In this document: one piece after another, positions 21,677 to 28,429 of the stretch
Layout of the letters: the number at the start of each line of letters is the position of its first letter
How positions within the stretch are numbered: position 1 is the first letter of the stretch
Assembly: GCA_002346425.1 (NCBI GenBank)
Contig: DDZS01000038.1
Location: 1 to 28,570, forward strand
Direction: 5' to 3'
Source of the DNA: Alphaproteobacteria bacterium UBA3002
Lineage (GTDB): Bacteria; Pseudomonadota; Alphaproteobacteria; Rickettsiales; UBA3002
Length of the DNA: 28,570 bases
Notes under the pieces: model-generated
What the model saw: only the letters and a program-made list of their open reading frames with translations
The model's database searches: none
What the model was told of the DNA's origin: nothing
Position numbers and translations under genes: made by a program

Positions 21677-23617
21677 ATGGCGCGTGAGGAATTTGACGAA
21701 GACGATGGCGGCCTCGACGATCTGAACGAAGAGGATTATGGCAATGCTTCCGGGCAGGATGCCGAAGTCGACGAATTACAACAATTTTTACAACGTCAGC
21801 AGGAACTGAAACGCCAAGCCGCTATGCAAGGTGGCGGAGCGGCGGCCGAAATCGCTGGCGCGCGCAATATGCAATACCGCCCGGCGGTGGGCAACTTCAT
21901 GTTCCCGCGCGAGCAAACCTGGGCGGCGCATCGAGAGTTGATACTGGATGATGGGTTGAATCTGGGGTTTAGCCCGGTGCAATATCCGGCGTTTGACCGC
22001 GAGATTCATCAAAATATCGATTTGGCGCCTTTCTACGACTTTAATGCCTCGCGCTATCCAAAATACGATGTGGCACGCGAGAATCTGGCAATCGTGCGTA
22101 ACTATATTCTCAATGAGTTTTTCCGCGACGGCAAAATCGATGATGAAAAATTCGATCGGAAAAAGCTGAAGCAACTCAATGCGATCGCCAAAGAAATCAC
22201 CAAAGGCTTCAATAATGACGGGTTATTGCGGAATCCGATGCAGATGCATTTGTCGATGGCAAAAGCCAACGAACCGGCCAAAGGTGCGCAATATATCTAT
22301 TCTAAAATCTTGCAGCGACAGAATGCGTATAATTGGCTGGGGCCTATTGGATCGCTGGCGGGGCTACGCTATGAATGGAATTTACCAGATGTTGCACATT
22401 CCCCATTCAGCACGGAGAATCTGGCAAAACCGCCGCCCGGACGCGGCGACGTCGCCGCGCTGACCGACGAAGAAATCGCCGATGCGGTAGCATTGTTTGA
22501 AAAAGAAAAAATCTCGATTGGCGAGCCTATTCCCGATGTGCAAGACCCGGGGCCACGCCAGTTCAACAAAATCGCGGATAGTTTTGTCGAGGCAAGTTTG
22601 CTGGCGATGAGCGTTGATCAGTTAGAACAACCGACCAAACGCGAGGCCATTGACCACGCCAAAAATATTTTGGAAAAACTGAAAGTCAGTATTGGTAGTA
22701 GTTTTATCAGCCACGGGCTGGACCAATTTGGCGATAAAGCGATGCAGGTCTTGGGGGATCTTAAAACGCTGGTCGATACCTATACCATTAACCTAAATAA
22801 ACTAGCCGGGCTTGACCCGAATACCTATGATAATCCGGCCGTAGAAGCGGCGAATAAAGCGCTTGGTAAATTAAGTTATTTGGCGAAGGCGGAAACCTTG
22901 CTGCGCGCCTATGCGGCCAACGATAAGAAGATTATTGCCACGGTCGAATCGCAATTGAAATCCATGCCGCAAGCATGGGTTCCGCAAGAGGGTGAAACTT
23001 TTGAAGGCTTGCTAAACGATCTGGAAAGTGGATTGAAAACGGTCGTGCTACGGATCACCCAAATCGCCGAGCAGGACCATACCGCGGAAAGTTGGTTGGG
23101 ATTCAGTAATCAGAATGCACTAGGTGGCGCGAATCGCAATACGCCGGGCGGTGCAAAAGCCAATACAAGCGCCATGCAGAATGACGATTTTTACCGGCAA
23201 ATGAATGCGCAACGCGCCTTACGCGCCAGACAAGCGGCCATGCGCTATTCCGCCCGCGTGCAGCAACAGGATCATGATGGGCATGAAGCACCAGCCGCGA
23301 AACCTCAAGGGATGGAAGGATTGTTACAGGGGGCGGATTTATCGTCTATGCGCAATGCCATGCAAACCACGAAAAACGCCGCGCCAGTGGCTACCGGGAA
23401 TAAAGCGACCTTACAAAATATTCAGCTACAACAGGCGCAGCGCGCCTCACGTATGGCCGCGCTCGAAAGTGGTCGCCGCGTGGCACGTCGTCAGCGCGAG
23501 CAGCATGAAGGGGATCATCACCATCATGCAAATCACGAGCATAAGCATCACGAAGCGGAAGAAATCGCTGCACCCACCGGGCCGATGCATAAAAAAGATC
23601 GTGGTATCGGCCATTAG
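21677..23617 (+). CDS. Large uncharacterised protein with His-rich tail, 646 aa
   Basis: I do not recognise it. There is no signal peptide or membrane helix, so it is probably cytoplasmic. The first 35 residues are strongly acidic (EEFDEDDGGLDDLNEEDYGN), followed by a Gln/Glu-rich probable coiled coil (about 33-50). The middle (about 75-480) is mixed helical with no motif I can name (KLKQLNAIAKEITKGF, SSFISHGLDQFGDKAM). Residues from about 500 on are low complexity, Gln/Ala/Arg-rich (RQMNAQRALRARQAAMRYSA). The end has a His/Glu/Asp cluster at about 613-628 (GDHHHHANHEHKHHEAEE), which would bind divalent metals. No cysteine is present. It follows the DUF2610-like gene by 17 bases and precedes an EI24 membrane protein. 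Confidence 0.8.
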   Translation: MAREEFDEDDGGLDDLNEEDYGNASGQDAEVDELQQFLQRQQELKRQAAMQGGGAAAEIAGARNMQYRPAVGNFMFPREQTWAAHRELILDDGLNLGFSPVQYPAFDREIHQNIDLAPFYDFNASRYPKYDVARENLAIVRNYILNEFFRDGKIDDEKFDRKKLKQLNAIAKEITKGFNNDGLLRNPMQMHLSMAKANEPAKGAQYIYSKILQRQNAYNWLGPIGSLAGLRYEWNLPDVAHSPFSTENLAKPPPGRGDVAALTDEEIADAVALFEKEKISIGEPIPDVQDPGPRQFNKIADSFVEASLLAMSVDQLEQPTKREAIDHAKNILEKLKVSIGSSFISHGLDQFGDKAMQVLGDLKTLVDTYTINLNKLAGLDPNTYDNPAVEAANKALGKLSYLAKAETLLRAYAANDKKIIATVESQLKSMPQAWVPQEGETFEGLLNDLESGLKTVVLRITQIAEQDHTAESWLGFSNQNALGGANRNTPGGAKANTSAMQNDDFYRQMNAQRALRARQAAMRYSARVQQQDHDGHEAPAAKPQGMEGLLQGADLSSMRNAMQTTKNAAPVATGNKATLQNIQLQQAQRASRMAALESGRRVARRQREQHEGDHHHHANHEHKHHEAEEIAAPTGPMHKKDRGIGH

Positions 23618-23618
23618 A

Positions 23619-23632
23619 CGTGCAATCGCACG
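23619..23632. repeat. Small stem-loop between the 646-aa and EI24 genes
   Basis: CGTGC (23619-23623) pairs with GCACG (23628-23632) around AATC. No T run follows, so it is not a classical terminator. It lies directly after the stop codon of the 646-residue gene. Confidence 0.35.
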
Positions 23633-23653
23633 CGAAGCACCTATATTTATAGC

Positions 23654-24337
23654 ATGAATACATTAGTCCCTAGTATGTTACGCGCGTCAAAATCGCTGAC
23701 GCAGCCACGCCTATTACAAGTGATGCTGTGGAGCATCGTGATCAATGGGGCGCTGCTCATTGGATTGACAGTAGGGCTCTATCATCTATTGCAGATGTTG
23801 CCTTACGTCAGTGAATGGGGATGGATGGGCGATGCGGGATTTTCCGTGCTAGCGGTAGTGTTGGCCTTGTTCTTATTTCCTATGTTGCTGCCGCTTATTC
23901 TCATGCTGTTTTTCAGCTCAATGGTGGAGCGCATCGAACAAACGGAATACCCACAGTTACCGCAAACCGTGCCGCCTTATTGGCCGTCCGTGGCGCAGGA
24001 TATTGGATTTGTCATCAAAACGATTCTGCTGAATATTTTGGTTCTGCCGCTTTATCTGATTCCGCTGGTCAATGTGATTACCTATTACCTGCTAAACGGG
24101 CATCTCTTAAACACGGAGATTTTTAATATCGTGGCGGGGCGTCACATGCAGCGCGACGAAGCGAAAAAGTTGAAAGCCAATTCGGATGGTGAATTTTTCG
24201 TCGCCGGGGCGTTATTCGCGTTTTTGCTAACCCTGCCGATTGTCAATCTGGTGGCGCCGCTTTGGGGTGTGGCACTCATCGTGCATTTGTTTCATGCACG
24301 CAAACCTGCGTATAAGGCCGTTACCTATCAGGCTTAA
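23654..24337 (+). CDS. EI24-domain inner-membrane protein (CysZ-like)
   Basis: Polytopic membrane protein of the EI24/CysZ family. CysZ in enterobacteria imports sulfate, but many family members have no known substrate. The protein has 227 residues with four long hydrophobic regions at about 21-45, 63-90, 116-148 and 180-213. Signature-like stretches are NILVLPLYLIPLVNVITYYL and NGHLLNTEIFNIV, followed by a charged loop (AGRHMQRDEAKKLKAN). There is no ribosome binding site; TATATT (23642-23647) ends 6 bases before the ATG, suggesting a leaderless start. Its stop shares bases with the stop of the convergent lipoprotein gene. cysK lies about 3 kb away, but a role in sulfate uptake is only a guess. 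Confidence 0.82.
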   Translation: MNTLVPSMLRASKSLTQPRLLQVMLWSIVINGALLIGLTVGLYHLLQMLPYVSEWGWMGDAGFSVLAVVLALFLFPMLLPLILMLFFSSMVERIEQTEYPQLPQTVPPYWPSVAQDIGFVIKTILLNILVLPLYLIPLVNVITYYLLNGHLLNTEIFNIVAGRHMQRDEAKKLKANSDGEFFVAGALFAFLLTLPIVNLVAPLWGVALIVHLFHARKPAYKAVTYQA

Positions 24338-24492
24338 ACCAGTTCGTTGGAACCGCGATACCAATCATTCATCGGGCGTTTGGGACCGCATGGGCTATCT
24401 TCTAGCCCAACGCAGGGGCTTTTAAGAATCTCGGTCGACTTGTTTTCGCAAGCAGCCAAGCACACCAGGGCAATCATCAATAGAGTACGCAT
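24334..24492 (-). CDS. Small lipoprotein, 52 aa, VirB7-like
   Basis: A clear lipoprotein signal (MRTLLMIALVCLAAC) places the lipidated Cys at residue 15, leaving a 38-residue mature peptide. Two further Cys lie in KSPCVGLEDSPCGPKRPMND, then WYRG. A Cys-x-Gly stretch followed by a PxN...W end also occurs in VirB7 subunits of type IV secretion systems (for example CKG...PLN..RW in Agrobacterium VirB7), so this could be a VirB7-like outer-membrane-complex lipoprotein. No other secretion gene is in the window, and so short a motif could be chance. The frame is open 28 codons upstream, but the signal peptide fixes the start at 24492. It is convergent with the EI24 gene (shared TTAA). Confidence 0.6.
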   Translation of the reverse strand: MRTLLMIALVCLAACENKSTEILKSPCVGLEDSPCGPKRPMNDWYRGSNELV

Positions 24493-24614
24493 GCGGATAG
24501 TGGTAGCGGGTTTGGCAAAAATTGCAAGCAAGGATGCGGTGTGGACAGAGTTACACGAAGGGCGTGCTAAAAGCATTGCATTCGCCCGGTAATTCGTTAG
24601 GTTACCGCCCTAGT

Positions 24615-26027
24615 ATGGTCCATTCATTTCAAGATAATCTAAAGCCGGTCGTCATATCCGGCGTCGAGTGCCACCCAATCATTGAGGGGGGCAAAGGCAT
24701 TGGTGCCACCAACGGAAAAAGCGCCGGTGCGTTTGCTGCGGCTGGGGCGGTTGGAACCTTTTCCGGTGTGAACGCCGAACGCTATGATGCGGATGGCAAT
24801 CCCATTCCTGTTGCGTATCACGGGCACACGCGCCGAGAGCGCCATGAGGAATTGGTGGCTTACGGTATCGAAGGTGGCGTAGCACAAGCCAAAATCGCGC
24901 ATGAGATCAGCAATGGTCAGGGGCGTATCCACATGAACATCCTCTGGGAAATGGGCGGCGCCGAACGTGTGTTGGTCGGTGTGCTAGAACAGGCAAAGGG
25001 TCTGGTGCATGGCGTCACCTGCGGTGCGGGAATGCCCTACAAGCTCGCAGAGATCGCCGCGCATTATAATATTTACTATCATCCGATTGTATCTTCCATG
25101 CGTGCGTTTCGCGCCTTATGGAAGCGCGCCTATTCAAATCACAAAGATCGCCTGGGCAGTGTGGTCTATGAAGATCCGTGGTTGGCGGGCGGTCATAATG
25201 GCTTGTCGAATAACGAAGACCCCACCAAACCGCAGGACCCCTATCCGCGAGTCGTCGAGATTCGCCGTTTTATGAATGAGGTCGGTTTAGCCGATGTGCC
25301 GATCGTGATGGCAGGCGGCGCTTGGCATTTAAAAGACTGGGCGGATTGGTTAGACAATCCAGAAGTCGGGCCGATAGCGTTTCAGTTTGGTACGCGGCCA
25401 CTGTTAACAGAAGAAAGCCCGATCCCCCAACGCTGGAAAAATAAGCTGCTCTCCATCCGCAAAGGCGACGTCTTTTTAAACCGATTTAGTCCGACCGGAT
25501 TCTATTCTTCAGCCGTCAATAACGAGTTCATTCAGGAATTGCGTGCGCGTAATGAACGCCAGGTCGAATATGCAATGGAGCAGACCGGCTATTTATCCGA
25601 ACCCTATCTGTTGGGCCCGCGCAAACGGCCACATTACGTCACGCCGGATGACCTGACGCGCATCGAACGTTGGGTGGCAGATGGCTATACGGAAGCCTTG
25701 AAAACCCCCGATGAAACGCTAATTTTCGTGAGCAAATCTAAAGCAGATGAAATCGTAAAAGATCAGATCGATTGTATGGGCTGTTTAAGTCACTGCCGTT
25801 TCTCGAATTGGAAAGATCACGATGATTATACCACGGGTAAGAAAGCGGATCCACGTAGCTTCTGTATTCAGAAAAGTTTGCAAAATATCATTACCGGAAG
25901 CGACGTAAATCACGAGCTGATGTTCTCCGGACACAACGCCTATAAATTCAGCGAAGACCCTTTCTACTCGAATGGTTTTATTCCCACTGTGGGACAGCTT
26001 GTAGAGCGCATACGCACAGGTGAATAA
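24615..26027 (+). CDS. Nitronate monooxygenase family protein, 470 aa
   Basis: FMN-dependent TIM-barrel protein of the nitronate monooxygenase (2-nitropropane dioxygenase) family, of the longer type I know from many Alphaproteobacteria. The substrate in this subgroup is not established. The barrel motifs are PIIEGGKGIGATNG (flavin phosphate loop), HMNILWEMGGAERVLVG, GVTCGAGMPYKLAEIA, EDPWLAGGHNGLS, PIVMAGGAWHLKDW and FQFGTRPLLTEESPIP. Near the C-terminus a cysteine cluster, DCMGCLSHCRFSNWKDHDDY then SFCIQKSLQ, is unlike small nitronate monooxygenases and may bind a metal or iron-sulfur centre. The frame is open 31 codons further up, but the homology begins near the ATG at 24615. Confidence 0.88.
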   Translation: MVHSFQDNLKPVVISGVECHPIIEGGKGIGATNGKSAGAFAAAGAVGTFSGVNAERYDADGNPIPVAYHGHTRRERHEELVAYGIEGGVAQAKIAHEISNGQGRIHMNILWEMGGAERVLVGVLEQAKGLVHGVTCGAGMPYKLAEIAAHYNIYYHPIVSSMRAFRALWKRAYSNHKDRLGSVVYEDPWLAGGHNGLSNNEDPTKPQDPYPRVVEIRRFMNEVGLADVPIVMAGGAWHLKDWADWLDNPEVGPIAFQFGTRPLLTEESPIPQRWKNKLLSIRKGDVFLNRFSPTGFYSSAVNNEFIQELRARNERQVEYAMEQTGYLSEPYLLGPRKRPHYVTPDDLTRIERWVADGYTEALKTPDETLIFVSKSKADEIVKDQIDCMGCLSHCRFSNWKDHDDYTTGKKADPRSFCIQKSLQNIITGSDVNHELMFSGHNAYKFSEDPFYSNGFIPTVGQLVERIRTGE

Positions 26028-26124
26028 TCGTCCATCTTTGTGGATAACCAAAATACTTTTTGCTGGATAATACTGTTTTCGTTTGATATCCTTCTCAATA
26101 GTAAAGGAATTTTTCAAGGTAAGA

Positions 26125-26532
26125 GTGGTGGATTTAGAAAGTTTTGTCGGGCAGAAATTGCGGGAAAGAGGGTTGCGTCCTACGCGGCAACGCATGGCTT
26201 TGGGCGCATTACTCTGGGCAAATGGCGACCGGCATGTCTCGGCAGAGCAATTGCATAATGAAGCGAAAGAAGCTAATTGCGCCGTCTCAATGGCGACGGT
26301 TTATAATACACTCAATCAATTTGTCGAAGCCGGCTTATTAAAAATGGTGATCGTGGATGCGGGGCGCACCTATTTCGATACCAATATTTTACCCCATCAT
26401 CATTTCGTGTTTGAGAAAACAGGTGAACTGGAAGACATTCCGGCAGAAAAAATTGTGATTCCGCATATCCCAAGTCCACTGTCAAAAGAGGCGGATATCA
26501 GTTCTGTCTCGGTTATGATTCGGGTGAACTAG
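26125..26532 (+). CDS. irr: Fur-family regulator, Irr-like
   Basis: DNA-binding iron regulator of the Fur family. It most resembles Irr, which in Rhizobiales controls haem and iron genes in response to haem. The protein has 135 residues. The winged helix includes LRPTRQRMALGALLW and VSMATVYNTLNQFVEAGLLK. The HHH triplet (residues 91-93, in LPHHHFVFEKTGELEDIP) is Irr-like. The Cys-Pro haem regulatory motif of Bradyrhizobium Irr is absent; the only Cys lies in NCAVSMATV. Fur's C-terminal Cys pairs are also absent. I start at GTG 26125, which has AAGG upstream; a GTG at 26128 and a TTG at 26083 are also open. Its last 20 bases overlap the convergent SH3 gene. Confidence 0.85.
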   Translation: MVDLESFVGQKLRERGLRPTRQRMALGALLWANGDRHVSAEQLHNEAKEANCAVSMATVYNTLNQFVEAGLLKMVIVDAGRTYFDTNILPHHHFVFEKTGELEDIPAEKIVIPHIPSPLSKEADISSVSVMIRVN

Positions 26533-27013
26533 CCTGCGTTCCCCATAAATGCTTACGGTCAAGCCAGCCTTTCACGGTTCCGGCAGTAATAGCGCAGCGC
26601 GTTAACGTACATTCTTCAACATCGACCACGACACCGGGCTCAGCCCCTGCCACCACGCGGCTACCCTCGGTAGCGGTCGCAAAGACTGGCGCATTCTCTT
26701 TGCCTACTATCAGGCCTGTGCGCTTGCCACTTAACAGACTGTGATACACCCAGCCGCCATCGCCTTGATGATCTTCAATTCGCCGCCATAGGCCAAACTC
26801 TTCCACGATTTTCACCGGATAATTGCGCTTATGATAGACCCAGCTGATAGGGTATTCTTTGCCCGGGCCAACCCGGACATTGATTTCATCGGATTTTAAC
26901 GAGACAAAGCGGGGCACCGGCAAACCGGAATGTTGATACATTGGGTGCAGTGTTTCCTGTGCCTGAGCAGCACTAAGACTTAACAGTAATATACAACCAA
27001 TCGTTCGTATCAT
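26513..27013 (-). CDS. Periplasmic SH3-domain protein
   Basis: Exported protein of 166 residues with a Sec signal peptide (MIRTIGCILLLSLSAAQAQ) and bacterial SH3 (SH3_4 type) repeats. The first domain (about 40-97) has the typical NVRVGPGKEYPISWVYHKRN, then VEEFGLWRRIEDHQGDGGWV and YHSLLSGKR. A second, weaker copy follows (APVFATATEGSRVVAGAEPG ... VKGWLDRKHLWG). Such domains usually bind peptidoglycan or envelope proteins. The start overlaps the cysK stop by 4 bases (ATGA), so it is translationally coupled to cysK, an odd pairing functionally. Its end overlaps irr. Confidence 0.88.
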   Translation of the reverse strand: MIRTIGCILLLSLSAAQAQETLHPMYQHSGLPVPRFVSLKSDEINVRVGPGKEYPISWVYHKRNYPVKIVEEFGLWRRIEDHQGDGGWVYHSLLSGKRTGLIVGKENAPVFATATEGSRVVAGAEPGVVVDVEECTLTRCAITAGTVKGWLDRKHLWGTQASSPES

Positions 27014-27969
27014 CCCAGATCGGCAAATAAATCAGTGGAGATATAGCGTTCCGCAGGAGAGGCAATAATCGTGCAGATTACCTTGTCTTTCATTTCTGGC
27101 CGCTTGGCGACTTCTAAGGCTGCCGCAATGGTTGCGCCGGAAGAGATGCCCACCGCCATTCCGTCTAGCCGAGCTGCTTCGCGGGCAGTCACAAATGCGG
27201 TTTCGTTGCCAATGGTGATCACTTCGTCAATTACATCACGGTTAAGATTGCCCGGAATGAAGCCAGCGCCAATGCCTTGGATTTTATGCGGGCCCGGATT
27301 GCCGCCCGATATAACCGGAGAATCTTCTGGTTCCACGGCGATAATTTTTACGTCAGGTTTTTTTTCTTTTAACACTTTGCCTACGCCGGTAATCGTGCCG
27401 CCAGTACCGACGCCAGTAATGAAGACATCGATGTGACCGTTGCAATCATTCCAGATTTCTAGCGCGGTGGTGCGTTCATGCACGGCAGGGTTAGCCGGGT
27501 TTTCGAACTGCTGCAGCATTTTTGCTTTTGGGTTCGCAGCCACGATTTCTTCTGCCTTATCAATCGCGCCACGCATACCTTTAGCCGCTGGCGTCAGCTC
27601 AAGCTGCGCGCCCAGAATCTTTAACATTTTGCGGCGCTCTATCGACATGCTTTCCGGCATGGTCAGAATTAGCGGAATGCCTTTGGCGGCACAGACAAAA
27701 GCCAGTCCAATACCTGTATTGCCTGACGTCGGCTCTACCAATAATGTATCCTCACCCATTTCACCGGATGCCAATGCAGCGTCAACCATGGAAAGCGCGA
27801 TACGGTCTTTCACGGATGACAGAGGGTTGAAATATTCCAGCTTGCAGTAAATTTTGCCGACCGCGTCATGCAGCATCGCCAGTTTTTGCAGCCGTACCAT
27901 GGGCGTGTTGCCAATCACATCGGTAATGGATTCGTAGAGGCGGCCGTGGCCTAGGGCGGGGTGGGACAT
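27010..27969 (-). CDS. cysK: Cysteine synthase A (O-acetylserine sulfhydrylase)
   Basis: PLP enzyme making cysteine from O-acetylserine and sulfide. The protein has 319 residues. Lys54 in NPLSSVKDR is the Schiff-base lysine. The substrate-binding loop is EPTSGNTGIGLAF, the phosphate loop is GVGTGGTITGVGK and the C-terminal GISSGATIAAAL closes the PLP site. The frame is open 15 codons upstream, but the ATG at 27969 has a strong GGAGG ribosome binding site, fixing the start. It lies 10 bases after the Rrf2 regulator gene, in an operon dut-rrf2-cysK-SH3. Family members with the same motifs can also be cystathionine beta-synthases, but length and motifs favour CysK. Confidence 0.93.
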   Translation of the reverse strand: MSHPALGHGRLYESITDVIGNTPMVRLQKLAMLHDAVGKIYCKLEYFNPLSSVKDRIALSMVDAALASGEMGEDTLLVEPTSGNTGIGLAFVCAAKGIPLILTMPESMSIERRKMLKILGAQLELTPAAKGMRGAIDKAEEIVAANPKAKMLQQFENPANPAVHERTTALEIWNDCNGHIDVFITGVGTGGTITGVGKVLKEKKPDVKIIAVEPEDSPVISGGNPGPHKIQGIGAGFIPGNLNRDVIDEVITIGNETAFVTAREAARLDGMAVGISSGATIAAALEVAKRPEMKDKVICTIIASPAERYISTDLFADLG

Positions 27970-27979
27970 AAATCCTCCG

Positions 27980-28429
27980 TTATATCGCGAAGTCCGCGGG
28001 TTCATCTTTGCCACGTGCGAGGTCGGCCTCTTCGGCTTGTTGACATAACGTAGCGATATTTTCTGATTCTAACCGTTGCATCATCGTGCGTTCAAGGCTG
28101 CGATACAAGGGAAAAGCGATTTCACGCGATAGAGGCGTCTGTTGGTAGAGCTGTAATTCCAGCGGATCCATATTGCGGATGACCTGACAAATCTCTGATA
28201 GTGCAATGCGACGTTTTTCCCGCGCGAGCACATAGCCGCCTTTCGGGCCGCGTACCCCGCGTAAAATACCGGCATGCACTAGCGCCTGCATGATCTGCTC
28301 CAAATAGCGCGGTGGCAGATTTTGCCGTTTGGCAATTTCCTTACTGGCGACGGGCTCTCCCGCGCCGTTATAGGCAATATAAAGCACCGCCTCGATGGCG
28401 TAGAACATCTTTTTCGATAAGCGCAGCAT
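27980..28429 (-). CDS. Rrf2-family transcriptional regulator
   Basis: Winged-helix regulator of the Rrf2 family. The protein has 149 residues. The helix-turn-helix region is ASKEIAKRQNLPPRYLEQIM (29-48), and the wing is ILRGVRGPKGGYVLAREKR. Unlike IscR and NsrR it has no three-cysteine iron-sulfur site; the only cysteines are 81 and 129. It therefore resembles the CymR type, which in Bacillus works with CysK to control cysteine metabolism. Here cysK is the next gene, 10 bases downstream. The start ATG overlaps the dut stop (TAATG). A role in controlling cysteine genes is inferred from this context. Confidence 0.87.
   Translation of the reverse strand: MLRLSKKMFYAIEAVLYIAYNGAGEPVASKEIAKRQNLPPRYLEQIMQALVHAGILRGVRGPKGGYVLAREKRRIALSEICQVIRNMDPLELQLYQQTPLSREIAFPLYRSLERTMMQRLESENIATLCQQAEEADLARGKDEPADFAI

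Noticed and set aside
23510..23570. His tract of the 646-aa protein as a cloning tag
   Set aside because: The His residues are interspersed with Asn, Glu, Lys and Asp and use mixed CAT/CAC codons, so it looks natural rather than an engineered tag.
23205..23657. 150-aa plus-strand frame overlapping the 646-aa gene
   Set aside because: An alternate frame of the low-complexity tail. The 646-aa frame continues through it and has the longer, more coherent reading.
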